Shown: positions 52,006 to 61,155 of the stretch, piece by piece
How the letters are laid out: the number at the start of each line of letters is the position of its first letter
Position numbering within the stretch: the first letter of the stretch is position 1
From: Texcoconibacillus texcoconensis
Lineage (GTDB): Bacteria > Bacillota > Bacilli > Bacillales > Salisediminibacteriaceae
Direction of reading: 5' to 3'
DNA length: 64,000 bases
Assembly (NCBI RefSeq): GCF_014202575.1
Contig: NZ_JACHHB010000012.1
Span: forward strand, 30,308 to 94,307
The notes under the pieces: generated by a model
What the model was told of the DNA's origin: nothing
The model's input: only the letters and a program-made list of their open reading frames with translations
The model's database searches: none
Position numbers and translations under genes: made by a program

Positions 52006-52911
52006 ATGGCACGTTTAACAGGATGGGTCATTTATAACGGAAACTTAAAAACAGAAAAATTTCTCGATTACGGACGATGGATCCAACAGGCTGCAAAGTC
52101 ATATAACATCGACATTCATTTAGTCGCAAATCATCACATCCTCACGACGATTGATCACAATGGGACACGCTCATGGGAAATGACAACAGCCTATCCGATA
52201 CCAGACTTTGTACATATGGCCGATAAAGACGTTGCACTAGCACGAACGCTACAGCAAGCAAACATTCCTGTATTTAATCAAGCGGAGGCGATCGACCTTT
52301 GCGACCATAAAGGAAAGATGCACGAAGCATTAGCAAAAGCAGGACTCCCCGTACCGAAAACAATCCTAGCACCAAATGTTTTTAGCGGTATCCCAATCAT
52401 CGAAACATCCGCTTACGAACATATCGCCGAACAACTCGGATACCCACTGATCATGAAAGAAGCCTATGGATCTTTCGGCCAACAAGTATACCGAATCACC
52501 GACCACCAGACTCTTCTAGAAGTCGTCAAACAAACAGCCGGAAAAGACATCCTTTTCCAAGAAAGCATCGAAACAAGCTACGGACGAGACATCCGCCTAA
52601 ACGTCATCGGTGGCAAAGTCGTCGCGGCCATGGCACGAACATCAAAAGCAGACTTTCGCGCAAACGTCACCGCAGGAGGCGCCACCGAGCCCTATGAACC
52701 AAACGAACAAGAACACACACTCGCAATCAAAGCAGCAGAAGCCGTAAACGCCGATTTCGCTGGCGTCGACTTACTATTCGGACCAAACGGACCCATCCTT
52801 TGCGAAATTAACAGCAACCCACACATCCGCAGCATCTACGAATGTACAGGCACCGACGTCGCCAACCCAATGCTCGAACACATCATACAACAACTGGAGG
52901 ACCCATCATGA
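52006..52911 (+). CDS. RimK/LysX-like ATP-grasp ligase, first of a pair
   Basis: A 301-residue protein. An N-terminal pre-ATP-grasp part (LTGWVIYNGNLKTEKFL) precedes the ATP-grasp core: YPLIMKEAYGSFGQQVYRI (ATP-binding Lys and Gly loop), GRDIRLNVIGGKVVAAMAR, and metal ligands in GVDLLF ... CEINSNP. RimK-type enzymes add amino acids to a carboxylate through an acyl-phosphate. Substrate unknown; no RiPP precursor, lys or rps gene is adjacent. Codon choice (C/A third positions, CAC-GAC-ATC runs) looks different from neighbours. AGGAAGGAGAACAAC supports the ATG. Confidence 0.8.
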   Translation: MARLTGWVIYNGNLKTEKFLDYGRWIQQAAKSYNIDIHLVANHHILTTIDHNGTRSWEMTTAYPIPDFVHMADKDVALARTLQQANIPVFNQAEAIDLCDHKGKMHEALAKAGLPVPKTILAPNVFSGIPIIETSAYEHIAEQLGYPLIMKEAYGSFGQQVYRITDHQTLLEVVKQTAGKDILFQESIETSYGRDIRLNVIGGKVVAAMARTSKADFRANVTAGGATEPYEPNEQEHTLAIKAAEAVNADFAGVDLLFGPNGPILCEINSNPHIRSIYECTGTDVANPMLEHIIQQLEDPS

Positions 52912-53765
52912 CCCTCAAAAACCAAACAGGCTGGCTCATCTACCCAAAACAAGAAGCAAAACGAAACCAATTTTTCATCAACCAACTACAACAAGCCGCC
53001 TCAAACCGAGGCGGAACCCTACACCTTATCGATCACGAAAACATCCAGTACCAAGACGACAAATCACACATCAACGCAAACGCACCACTGCCAACCTACG
53101 TCTTGAACCGCTCATTAGATGACCGACTCGCTTCCGTTATGGAAAGAAAAGACATTCGCGTTTTCAATCCGGCGTCCGTTTCTTATATCGCAAATCACAA
53201 GGCTCGCGCCGCTGAATTCGCCGCCAAACTAGACATCCCGATGCTAGATTTTGAAGTGTGGCAAAAACAAGACTTAAACAAAAATGCTCCACCACGACCG
53301 TATCCTTTCGTCATCAAAGACGTGTACGGTCGCGGTGGAACATCGGTTTGGTTAGTCGAAAATATTAAAATGTGGCACAGTGTTTACGAGCAGCTGCCTG
53401 ATCTCGTAATCAGCCAACCGCTCGGTCCACAGCCTGGTAAAGATGTACGCGTCTTCGTCGTCGGAGGACACGTCGTCGCCGCTGTCTTACGTCAAAACGA
53501 ACATGATTTCAAATCGAACATTTCACTCGGTGGCACAAGTGAACTTTACAAGTTAACGAGATTTGAAACAAACATGACCGAAAATCTCGCTAAATCGCTA
53601 AACGCCGATTACGTGAGCATCGATTATATATTCGACGAGCACGGCGGATTGTTATTTAACGAAATCGAAGATGCAGCAGGAGCGAGAAGTTTATATCAAA
53701 ACAGTGATATCAATATCGCAGAAGTATTTATCGACCATGTTGAAAAAACGCTATCAACAATGTGA
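52908..53765 (+). CDS. ATP-grasp ligase-like protein, second of a pair
   Basis: A 285-residue protein; its ATG overlaps the previous stop (ATGA). The same fold begins TGWLIYPKQEAKRNQFFINQ. YPFVIKDVYGRGGTSVWLV and GKDVRVFVVGGHVVAAVLR align with the first protein. The metal site differs: SIDYIFDEHGGLLFNEIEDA replaces the usual ExNxNP by ExE-D. A paralogous pair with diverged active sites suggests two successive ligations or a hetero-oligomer (inference). Converges on the glycerate kinase gene 11 bp away. Confidence 0.75.
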   Translation: MTLKNQTGWLIYPKQEAKRNQFFINQLQQAASNRGGTLHLIDHENIQYQDDKSHINANAPLPTYVLNRSLDDRLASVMERKDIRVFNPASVSYIANHKARAAEFAAKLDIPMLDFEVWQKQDLNKNAPPRPYPFVIKDVYGRGGTSVWLVENIKMWHSVYEQLPDLVISQPLGPQPGKDVRVFVVGGHVVAAVLRQNEHDFKSNISLGGTSELYKLTRFETNMTENLAKSLNADYVSIDYIFDEHGGLLFNEIEDAAGARSLYQNSDINIAEVFIDHVEKTLSTM

Positions 53766-53776
53766 GCATGATTGAT

Positions 53777-54919
53777 TTACGATTCGGCTTTGGTTAACTT
53801 GATGATTCGCGCAACATTTTCAGCCGTTTGTTGAACTTGCTCGTGCGCTTGTTGTTTCGCCTCTTCTAGCGACATAATACCGGACACAGAGCTAAATACC
53901 GCATCAATGCCTGCGTCATACACCGACTCATAACCTTTGCTCAAGCTCCCTGCAATCGCAATCACCGGAATATCAAACTGTTTTGCAACGCGCGCCACAC
54001 AAATCGGTGTTTTTCCAAACACCGTTTGTTCATTGATGCCACCTTCTCCTGTGATGACAAGGTCAGCTCCTTCAACCCTCTCAGCGAGATTTACGGTATC
54101 AATGACAAGGTCGCCACCGCGCATAAGGTTCGCATCCAAAAACGCTAGCAATCCAGCACCGAGACCGCCCGCGGCACCGGCACCATTAATATCGGCGACA
54201 TCTTTTTGCAACTGTTCTTTCATCACGTTTGCATAATGGCCAAGGGCAACATCTAATTCACGCACTTGCTCCTCTGTTGCACCCTTTTGCGGCCCATATA
54301 TATACGCCGCCCCATTTGAACCTGTCAGTGGATTGTTAACATCACAAGCAACATCAATGCGCACGTTTGCCAAACGCGAGTCCAATCCACTCGTATCGAT
54401 CGTTTTCAAGCGCTGGAGGTGAGCACCCCTACCAGCTATCTCTTCACCACGCTCATCTAATAAGCGAACGCCTAATGCTTGCACCATACCTGTCCCACCG
54501 TCATTGGTCGCACTCCCACCGATACCAACAACGATCCGTTCTACCCCTTCATCTAACGCAGCGGCGATTAATTCACCTGTCCCTTTTGTCGTCGTAAGCA
54601 TAGGGTTTCGCTTATCAGCAGGAACTAAATCTAACCCCGAAGCTTGCGCCATTTCAATGACTGCGGTTTTCCCATCGCCCGATAAGCCGAAGTAAGCATC
54701 AACAGGCTCCATTAAAGGGCCAGTAACCCGACGATAGATAAACGTACCACCTGTCGCATCAACAAGCGACTGCACCGTCCCTTCACCACCATCAGCCATC
54801 GGACACAAGGCGTAATCCCCATCTGGGAAAACTTGTTGAAACCCTGCTTTCATCGCTTCCGCCGCTTCAAGCGCTGTCAAACTTTCTTTAAATGAATCTG
54901 GTGCCAATACGATTTTCAT
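53777..54919 (-). CDS. glxK: glycerate kinase (GlxK/GarK family)
   Basis: A 380-residue kinase: N-terminus KIVLAPDSFKESLTALEAAE, MADGGEGTVQSLV, GIGGSATNDGGTGM and ITGEGGINEQTVFGKTP, all canonical for the type II glycerate kinase family (D-glycerate to 2- or 3-phosphoglycerate). Downstream of a GntP-type permease and a CdaR-type regulator on the same strand, forming a glycerate-utilisation cluster. AGGAGGGAATTCT supports the ATG. Confidence 0.95.
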   Translation of the reverse strand: MKIVLAPDSFKESLTALEAAEAMKAGFQQVFPDGDYALCPMADGGEGTVQSLVDATGGTFIYRRVTGPLMEPVDAYFGLSGDGKTAVIEMAQASGLDLVPADKRNPMLTTTKGTGELIAAALDEGVERIVVGIGGSATNDGGTGMVQALGVRLLDERGEEIAGRGAHLQRLKTIDTSGLDSRLANVRIDVACDVNNPLTGSNGAAYIYGPQKGATEEQVRELDVALGHYANVMKEQLQKDVADINGAGAAGGLGAGLLAFLDANLMRGGDLVIDTVNLAERVEGADLVITGEGGINEQTVFGKTPICVARVAKQFDIPVIAIAGSLSKGYESVYDAGIDAVFSSVSGIMSLEEAKQQAHEQVQQTAENVARIIKLTKAES

Positions 54920-54940
54920 AGAATTCCCTCCTAAATGTCG

Positions 54941-56203
54941 TTAAACAAAGAACTGAAAGACACCGAACATGAGCGTTGAAATCACCGCGATCACCAATCC
55001 GACAAGTGATTCATAAGGAATCAGTTTTAGGCGTTCTTGAATACTCATCAACACACTGCCCGCTGTCGCGTGGAAGAAACTTCCGTGTGGCATGTGGTCG
55101 AGTACTGTGGCTCCTGCGTGCATCATCGCCGCCCCAGCCAAGCCAGCAACACCTAATTCTAGTAATGTCGAGCTAAATACACCACTTGCGACAACCGCAC
55201 CTGCGGTTGTTGAAGCCGTCGCTGCCGACATGAAAATCCCAGAAGCAGGTGCAAGGGCATAACTTGGTAACCCGAGAAATTCAATGCCACTGATCATCAT
55301 TTCACTTAAGTCCGAATTCGAAATAATTCCCGCTACCGTTCCAGTTCCAAGTAACAACACGGCAACCGCTGACATTTTATTTAAACCTGATACAATATAC
55401 GTATTGATTTTTGTCACTTTCCCCATTGCGATCGCACCAATAATACCACCAGCAGGTAAGGCAATCATTGGATCGACCTCAATTCCGAAAGCAGGACGCA
55501 ATACGAGCAGTAAAATCGCTATCAGCGGCGCAACAAGCGCTGTGAAAATCGATGGTCGCGCTTCGTCTGACGATTCTTGAACATCTTCAACCCCAACCAT
55601 CGTCCCTTTTTTCGTTAATCGTTTTGCGATGATGTACGTTGCCGCTAACCCAAACAACCCTGGTACAACACCAGCCGCCATCACAGATGTCAGTGGCACA
55701 TCAAAGGCTTCCGCGATGGAAATCGTATTCGGGTTCGGCGACATGACATTACCCGCTTTACCACCACCGATCATTGCCAAAAGAATGGCCGTTCGAGACA
55801 AATTCGCTTTTTGTGCAATCGCTAACGCAATCGGCGCAACCGTGATCACCGCGATATCGACAAACACACCAACAGCCGTCAAAACCATCGTTGCTAAAGC
55901 AAGCGCAAACAGCACCTTCTTCTCACCGAGACGACGAACGACGCCTTCAGCCAATGATGCAGCCGCTCCTGACTCAATTAACACCCCTGCAAGCACACCA
56001 GCTGCTAAAATCCGTAATACCGCAGGAATGATCCCTTCTGCCCCTCCTATCATTAACTCAACGGTCGTCGTTAGCCCCGCCCCGCCGAGCAACCCTCCAA
56101 CAATCGCGCCAAGAACGAGCGCGTATACAGGAGGTACCTTTCGTAATATAAGTCCAATTGCGATGACGAGTGCGATAATAGCTCCTAAAGCGCTTACTTC
56201 CAT
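54941..56203 (-). CDS. GntP-family permease, probable glycerate/gluconate-type transporter
   Basis: About 420 residues with 11-12 transmembrane helices. GntP signatures include VYALVLGAIVGGLLGGAGL, GGGKAGNVMSPNPNTISIAEAF and the C-terminal AGATVLDHMPHGSFFHAT. Given the adjacent glycerate kinase, D-glycerate is the likely substrate (inference). ATG 56203 is chosen for AGTGAGG upstream; longer frames to 56290 run through a cre site. 21 bp separate it from glxK. Confidence 0.88.
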   Translation of the reverse strand: MEVSALGAIIALVIAIGLILRKVPPVYALVLGAIVGGLLGGAGLTTTVELMIGGAEGIIPAVLRILAAGVLAGVLIESGAAASLAEGVVRRLGEKKVLFALALATMVLTAVGVFVDIAVITVAPIALAIAQKANLSRTAILLAMIGGGKAGNVMSPNPNTISIAEAFDVPLTSVMAAGVVPGLFGLAATYIIAKRLTKKGTMVGVEDVQESSDEARPSIFTALVAPLIAILLLVLRPAFGIEVDPMIALPAGGIIGAIAMGKVTKINTYIVSGLNKMSAVAVLLLGTGTVAGIISNSDLSEMMISGIEFLGLPSYALAPASGIFMSAATASTTAGAVVASGVFSSTLLELGVAGLAGAAMMHAGATVLDHMPHGSFFHATAGSVLMSIQERLKLIPYESLVGLVIAVISTLMFGVFQFFV

Positions 56204-56248
56204 GATGATAACCTCACTTTCATGTTCTGTTTTATGTTGTAATTTCAT

Positions 56249-56262
56249 TGTAAGCGCTTTTA
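56249..56262. promoter_or_regulatory. cre site (CcpA catabolite repression) upstream of the permease gene
   Basis: TGTAAGCGCTTTTA matches 13 of 14 positions of TGWAANCGNTNWCA. It lies 46-59 bp upstream of the permease start, so carbon catabolite repression of the permease-glxK transcript is likely. Confidence 0.75.
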
Positions 56263-56335
56263 TAAACGTTTTCATTGTGCGACTGAACATATTTATTTCA
56301 TGAAATATTATTTTTATTGTGCAATTGCGTCACCT

Positions 56336-57463
56336 TTACTTCTCTTTTAATTTCTCTACCAAGATCGCAAAATAAAGAGCAAATAGATCTGTCAATTGCC
56401 GCGGGTCCTTCCCTGTCACCTCTTTTATTTTCTCAAGCCGATAGTGCAGGGTATTTCGATGAATATATAAACGTTCAGCCGTCTCTTGCACACGACCATC
56501 ACATGCGATATATGCTTCCAAAGTATCGAGCAAATCTCGTTGGCCATTAACTCGAAATAACTCATTCATGAATGGAAATAACCGCTCACGTTCATCAATA
56601 TGTTGCCACATATCAGAAAGAAGAGACTCTAACTGAAAATCATCATAACGGAAAACCACACCTTGCTTATTTAATTTTGTCACCATATTAAGCGTTGCTC
56701 TCGCTTGCTGAAAAGACAACGACACACCCTCCACATGCGCTGATACATCCCCTAATCCAACAATAACCCCCTTCATCGGCAAAGCATTGACCCATTGCTT
56801 CGCCACATTCACCAACTGGTCCATCGAATCAGCCTCTTTTACAATCACAATATATCCATCGTACGTCGTCGTCATCACATCTTGATCAGACAACAAATAC
56901 GCCAAAGCATTTTCAATATCCTGAATCTTCCGCCGCTTATCCGTTATACACTCACCAACGAGATGTAACACCATCACCCCACGTGAAGATACTAACGACA
57001 CATCCAGTAACCTCGCCTTCTCCTTAAACATCCGACCACGCAACTCTTCACCTTCAATCCACTGATTCACAAACTCACGCTGAATACGCCGATCATACTG
57101 AAGCTGCTCCTGCAAAAACGTTTGCTCCAACACCATCTCCGCCGTCATCTTCACAAGCTGCCCATAACCACACACCTCTTCAAGCGGCCCCGTAATCCCA
57201 ACCACCCCAACAACCTCACCTTGAAAATCAATCGGCAAATTAATCCCCTGCCTCACACCTCGCCAAGACCGTTCACCTTCTTCTCCAATCTCTACCGTTT
57301 CTTTTCTCTCAATCACCTCAAGACTCACTTCATGCTTTGTATGTAAACGTTCAGTATTTCCAGAGCCAATAATCTCTCCACGATTGTCCATCACATTAAT
57401 GTTGTACGGCAAAATCCTCATCGTTCGCTCAACAATGTCTTGTGCTATTGTTGCAGTTAACAA
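56336..57463 (-). CDS. CdaR/SdaR-family carbohydrate diacid regulator
   Basis: A 375-residue protein: N-terminal sugar-diacid recognition domain (about 3-135; AQDIVERTMRILPYNINVMD, IIGSGNTERL, QGEVVGVVGITG), a GGDEF-like central part (about 150-270), and the C-terminal PucR-type HTH (about 315-370; QETAERLYIHRNTLHYRLEK). CdaR proteins activate glycerate, glucarate and galactarate genes in response to the substrate. TTG 57463 follows AAAGGGGAG. The permease and kinase genes downstream are the expected targets. Confidence 0.92.
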   Translation of the reverse strand: MLTATIAQDIVERTMRILPYNINVMDNRGEIIGSGNTERLHTKHEVSLEVIERKETVEIGEEGERSWRGVRQGINLPIDFQGEVVGVVGITGPLEEVCGYGQLVKMTAEMVLEQTFLQEQLQYDRRIQREFVNQWIEGEELRGRMFKEKARLLDVSLVSSRGVMVLHLVGECITDKRRKIQDIENALAYLLSDQDVMTTTYDGYIVIVKEADSMDQLVNVAKQWVNALPMKGVIVGLGDVSAHVEGVSLSFQQARATLNMVTKLNKQGVVFRYDDFQLESLLSDMWQHIDERERLFPFMNELFRVNGQRDLLDTLEAYIACDGRVQETAERLYIHRNTLHYRLEKIKEVTGKDPRQLTDLFALYFAILVEKLKEK

Positions 57464-57492
57464 ATCAATCTACTCCCCTTTCAAATAAACTA

Positions 57493-57522
57493 ACGAAAAA
57501 AAGAAAAGGGACGACCCTTTGG
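57493..57522 (-). terminator. terminator of valS
   Basis: Minus strand AAAGGG-TCGT-CCCTTTT followed by CTTTTTTT; a longer imperfect hairpin (GCAA-CAGAAA / TTTCTG-TTGC) precedes it. Confidence 0.65.
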
Positions 57523-57593
57523 CACGAGCAACAGAAAGCGATCCGCATTTCTGATTGCCTCATGCACGTAGAGTCGACCCTTCTGTGCTGTTA

Positions 57594-60242
57594 TTACCCT
57601 TTTAACTCATCGATGCGTGCTTGTACTTTTTCACGCTGCTCGATATAGTCTTTTTCTTTCGCACGTTCCTCATCAACGACGTGAGCCGGTGCTTTGCTAA
57701 CAAACCCTTCGTTCGCTAACTTTTTCTGCACGCGCGTCACTTCACCATCTAGACGTTTCAATTCGCCTTCAAGACGTTCGATTTCCGCATCTAAATCAAG
57801 CAATCCTTCTAATGGTAAGTAAAGCTCGACACCAGAAAGAACCGACACTTGTGATTTTTCAGGCGCTTGAAGTCCTGTCGCTAACGTCAACTCACCCGGA
57901 TTACAGAAGCGCTCTAAATACGCACGACCACGCTCGAGGCGAGCGAGTACATTTTCATCATTAGCATTTACTTGTAACGTAATTTGCTTACTCATCGCCA
58001 CATCGAGTTCCGCACGAGTATGACGCACTGAACGGATGATTTCTTGCAAGAGCTCCATATCCGCAACCGCTTCTTCTGAACGCATACGGTGCTGTACTTC
58101 AGGCCACTGAGCAACGCTGATCGATTCGCCAGAATGTGGCAAATGTTGCCATATTTCCTCGGTAATAAACGGCATGAATGGGTGCAATAATCGCATCGTA
58201 CGATCGAGCACGTAAGCCATGACCGAACGTGTCGTATGTTTCGCTTCTTCATCGTCACCATTCAGTGGCAATTTCGCCATTTCAATATACCAGTCACAGA
58301 AGTCATCCCAGATGAAGTTATACAAATGACGGCCAACTTCACCGAATTCATAGCGTTCAATGAAATCTGTCACTCGTTCAACGGTTTCATCAAAGCGAGT
58401 TAAGATCCACTTGTCAGCAATCGTTTTCTCACCGCTAATATCGATTTGATCATATGTGAGATCCCCTAGATTCATCAGCGCAAAACGAGATGCGTTCCAA
58501 ATCTTGTTTCCAAAATTCCACATCGCTTCAACTTTCTCCCAATGGAACCTTAAATCATTTCCTGGGGAACTTCCTGTTGCAAGGAAGAAGCGAAGCGCAT
58601 CTGCGCCGTACTGGTCGATGACATCCATTGGGTCGACACCATTTCCAAGTGACTTACTCATCTTCCGACCTTCCGCATCGCGCACAAGTCCGTGAATAAG
58701 CACATCTTTAAACGGACGTTCATTTGTAAAGTGCATACCTTGGAAAATCATACGCGCAACCCAGAAATAAATGATGTCATAGCCTGTTACAAGCACATCT
58801 GTAGAGTAGTAACGCTGGAAATCAGCCGCGTCTTCATCTGGCCACCCCATAGTAGAAAACGGCCACAGTGCTGAACTAAACCATGTATCAAGTACGTCTT
58901 CATCTTGTTCCCAGTTTTCAATGTCTTCTGGTTCTTCTCGACCAACGTACAATTCGCCCGTTTCCTTGTGATACCAAGCTGGAATACGGTGCCCCCACCA
59001 TAGCTGACGAGAAATACACCAGTCACGGATGTTTTCGATCCAATGTAAGTACGTTTTTTCAAAACGGTCAGGCACGAAGTTTACTTTTTCGTCAGACTTT
59101 TGCAGACGAATCGCCTCATCCGCTAATGGCCCCATTTTTACGAACCATTGTGTTGAAAGATAAGGTTCAACAACAGCATCGCTACGCTCAGAGTGACCGA
59201 CTTGATGGACGTGTTCTTCGATTTCAAAAAGCGTCCCGTCTTCTTGTAAGTCTTTGACGATTTGCTTGCGGCATTCAAAACGATCCATGCCTTGATACTT
59301 TCCGGCATTCTCATTCATTGTCCCGGATTCATCCATGACAAGCACGCGCTCAAAACCGTGACGGTTACCGATTTCAAAGTCATTTGGGTCGTGAGCTGGT
59401 GTAATTTTCACCGCACCAGAACCAAATTCCATATCAACGTAATCGTCGCCGACAATTTCAATTTCACGACCGACAATTGGAAGTTTTACCTTCTTACCGA
59501 TTAAATGTTGATAACGCTCATCATCAGGGTGAACGGCAACGCCAGTATCACCGAGCATCGTCTCTGGACGAGTCGTTGCCACTTCAATATGACCCGAACC
59601 ATCTACAAGCGGATACTTCATATGATAAAACGCGCCTGTGACTTCTTTGTAAACAACTTCGATATCAGAAAGCGCCGTTTTCGTAGATGGGTCCCAGTTG
59701 ATGATATACTGTCCGCGGTAAATAAGCCCTTCTTCATATAAACGAACGAACACTTCACGCACCGCGTCTGACAAACCGTCATCTAGCGTGAAACGTTCAC
59801 GGGAATAGTCGAGCGATAAACCAAGCTTTGACCATTGTTGACGAATAAAATCAGCGTACTCTTCTTTCCACTCCCAAGACTTCTCTAAAAACTTTTCACG
59901 ACCTAAATCGTGACGGTTTTGCCCTTCTTCACGAAGCTTACCTTCAACTTTCGCTTGTGTGGCAATACCCGCATGGTCCATACCTGGAAGCCAAAGCATG
60001 TCATAACCTTGCATTCTTTTCACACGAGCAATGATGTCTTGAAGCGTTGTATCCCACGCGTGACCTAAGTGAAGACGTCCTGTGACGTTCGGCGGCGGAA
60101 TCACGATCGTGTAAGGCTTTTTGTTTTCGTCACCTGTTGCTTCAAAAAACTTGCCATTCACCCAATACGGATACCATTTCGCCTCCGTATCTTGCGGGTT
60201 ATACTTTGTCGGCATTGACACTTCTTGATTTTCCTTTTCCAT
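57594..60242 (-). CDS. valS: valyl-tRNA synthetase
   Basis: An 882-residue class I synthetase: HIGH motif [21 protein letters not shown] motif [13 protein letters not shown], editing domain with [17 protein letters not shown], and a C-terminal coiled coil ([20 protein letters not shown]) that binds tRNA. ATG 60242 is chosen because GGGAGGATGAAT precedes it. An open frame continues upstream to 60383 but only through the T-box terminator. Regulated by tRNA-Val through that leader. Confidence 0.97.
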   Translation of the reverse strand: MEKENQEVSMPTKYNPQDTEAKWYPYWVNGKFFEATGDENKKPYTIVIPPPNVTGRLHLGHAWDTTLQDIIARVKRMQGYDMLWLPGMDHAGIATQAKVEGKLREEGQNRHDLGREKFLEKSWEWKEEYADFIRQQWSKLGLSLDYSRERFTLDDGLSDAVREVFVRLYEEGLIYRGQYIINWDPSTKTALSDIEVVYKEVTGAFYHMKYPLVDGSGHIEVATTRPETMLGDTGVAVHPDDERYQHLIGKKVKLPIVGREIEIVGDDYVDMEFGSGAVKITPAHDPNDFEIGNRHGFERVLVMDESGTMNENAGKYQGMDRFECRKQIVKDLQEDGTLFEIEEHVHQVGHSERSDAVVEPYLSTQWFVKMGPLADEAIRLQKSDEKVNFVPDRFEKTYLHWIENIRDWCISRQLWWGHRIPAWYHKETGELYVGREEPEDIENWEQDEDVLDTWFSSALWPFSTMGWPDEDAADFQRYYSTDVLVTGYDIIYFWVARMIFQGMHFTNERPFKDVLIHGLVRDAEGRKMSKSLGNGVDPMDVIDQYGADALRFFLATGSSPGNDLRFHWEKVEAMWNFGNKIWNASRFALMNLGDLTYDQIDISGEKTIADKWILTRFDETVERVTDFIERYEFGEVGRHLYNFIWDDFCDWYIEMAKLPLNGDDEEAKHTTRSVMAYVLDRTMRLLHPFMPFITEEIWQHLPHSGESISVAQWPEVQHRMRSEEAVADMELLQEIIRSVRHTRAELDVAMSKQITLQVNANDENVLARLERGRAYLERFCNPGELTLATGLQAPEKSQVSVLSGVELYLPLEGLLDLDAEIERLEGELKRLDGEVTRVQKKLANEGFVSKAPAHVVDEERAKEKDYIEQREKVQARIDELKG

Positions 60243-60572
60243 ATTCATCCTCCCAAACTTTGGTATTCTCTTTTTAGACATAAAAAAAACGCCTGATCCT
60301 GCAAAGGACGAACAGACGTGATGATCGCGGTACCACCTTTGTTTACAGGTACGCTTTTGTTTACACGTATCCTGTACACTCAATCAAGGTAACGGTTTCC
60401 ACCGGCTTCCGCTAGTTGTTTCAAACGTTCACGAAAGCGATTCGAGGGCGACCTTCCATCCTTACATCCAAAAAAACCTTCCAGCAACGCCTTTGGGCGT
60501 GGTTTTTCTCTCTGTTGGGTTCAGCATGTACTCTTCCCTGTCATCATCATTTACGAATATCGACGTATATAG
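60243..60572 (-). promoter_or_regulatory. T-box leader of valS
   Basis: Minus strand. The T-box core AAAGGTGGTACCGCG is at about 60328-60342, followed by an intrinsic terminator (CGTCTG ... CAGGCG and TCCT/AGGA, then eight Ts, about 60283-60318). Upstream are the stem I features: AGAGA, a long helix and the candidate specifier GUC (60450-60452, Val) in GAAGGTCGCC. Uncharged tRNA-Val should stabilise the antiterminator and allow valS transcription. Confidence 0.93.
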
Positions 60573-60576
60573 GGTT

Positions 60577-60605
60577 ATTTTACCTTTTCTCGACGACGGA
60601 ATCAA
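60577..60605 (-). promoter_or_regulatory. sigma-A promoter of the valS leader
   Basis: Minus strand TTGATT (60600-60605), 17-bp spacer, TAAAAT (60577-60582). Confidence 0.7.
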
Positions 60606-60654
60606 TAGGGAGTTGGAAATATAGGCTTTTCTAGGTGCACATGAGGGTGTTATC

Positions 60655-60790
60655 GATGATTTTACGCAAAGACCCTTTATTTTTACGCAAACAACCTTGA
60701 AATTTACGCAAACGTCCATCATTTTTACGCAAAGCCACACCAAATTTACGCATACACCTTCAATTTTTACGCAAAACCACACGCCACCTA
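60655..60790. repeat. 21-bp phased intergenic repeat array (TTTACGCAAA type)
   Basis: TTTACG starts at 60661, 60682, 60703, 60724, 60745 and 60766: six units with an exact 21-bp period. The core TTTACGCAAA(C/G) is conserved apart from one CATA variant; 10-11 bp between cores vary. It lies upstream of the valS promoter. Because 21 is a multiple of three, a minus-strand frame through it stays open and encodes heptads, which I consider an artefact. The rest of 60791-60912 shows nothing else. Confidence 0.92.
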
Positions 60791-60912
60791 ACGAAAAACA
60801 AACCTGCTTTCCTTCTATCCTCGTCACTTTCAAGATCATTTATACACAAATTACTTTACCATGCATAAATTATCAGCAACTGCCCGTATAGTGTAGTGAA
60901 AGGAGAGACGCT

Positions 60913-61107
60913 ATGCGTAACGGACCGTTTAAATCATATCGTTTTCAATTTTGGACTAGGCGCTTTATAGACGGATTTTTTCAAATTTTACTCCCACTTA
61001 TCCTTTTTCAACTCATTCGCACACTTTTATTCCCATCCACATTTGATGTCATTCTTTTAGCTGTTTTCTCGACATTATATATCGCACACTTATATGATTG
61101 GATTTAA
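60913..61107 (+). CDS. small membrane protein, unknown function
   Basis: A 64-residue protein. An aromatic/basic N-terminus (YRFQFWTRRFIDGFF) precedes two hydrophobic helices (about 22-38 and 43-60). AAAGGAGAGACGCT gives a strong start and a good terminator follows, so it is probably real. No family recognised. It is the only plus-strand gene in the last 10 kb. Confidence 0.6.
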   Translation: MRNGPFKSYRFQFWTRRFIDGFFQILLPLILFQLIRTLLFPSTFDVILLAVFSTLYIAHLYDWI

Positions 61108-61154
61108 AAAAGGAGGTTGCCTCAAAACCCAATAGGCAACCTCCTTTTTTTACA
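61106..61154. terminator. bidirectional terminator between convergent genes
   Basis: AAAGGAGGTTGCCT / AGGCAACCTCCTTT perfect stem, 11-nt loop, A-run and T-run on the two sides. Confidence 0.92.
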
Positions 61155-61155
61155 T

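Noticed and set aside
60243..60383. 47-codon upstream extension of valS
   Set aside because: Encoded by the T-box and terminator; ATG 60242 has the proper ribosome-binding site and gives the expected protein length.
60462..60839. 125-codon minus-strand frame with heptad repeats (VCVKIKG type)
   Set aside because: A by-product of a 21-bp repeat being a multiple of three; it also crosses the valS leader and promoter and lacks a ribosome-binding site.
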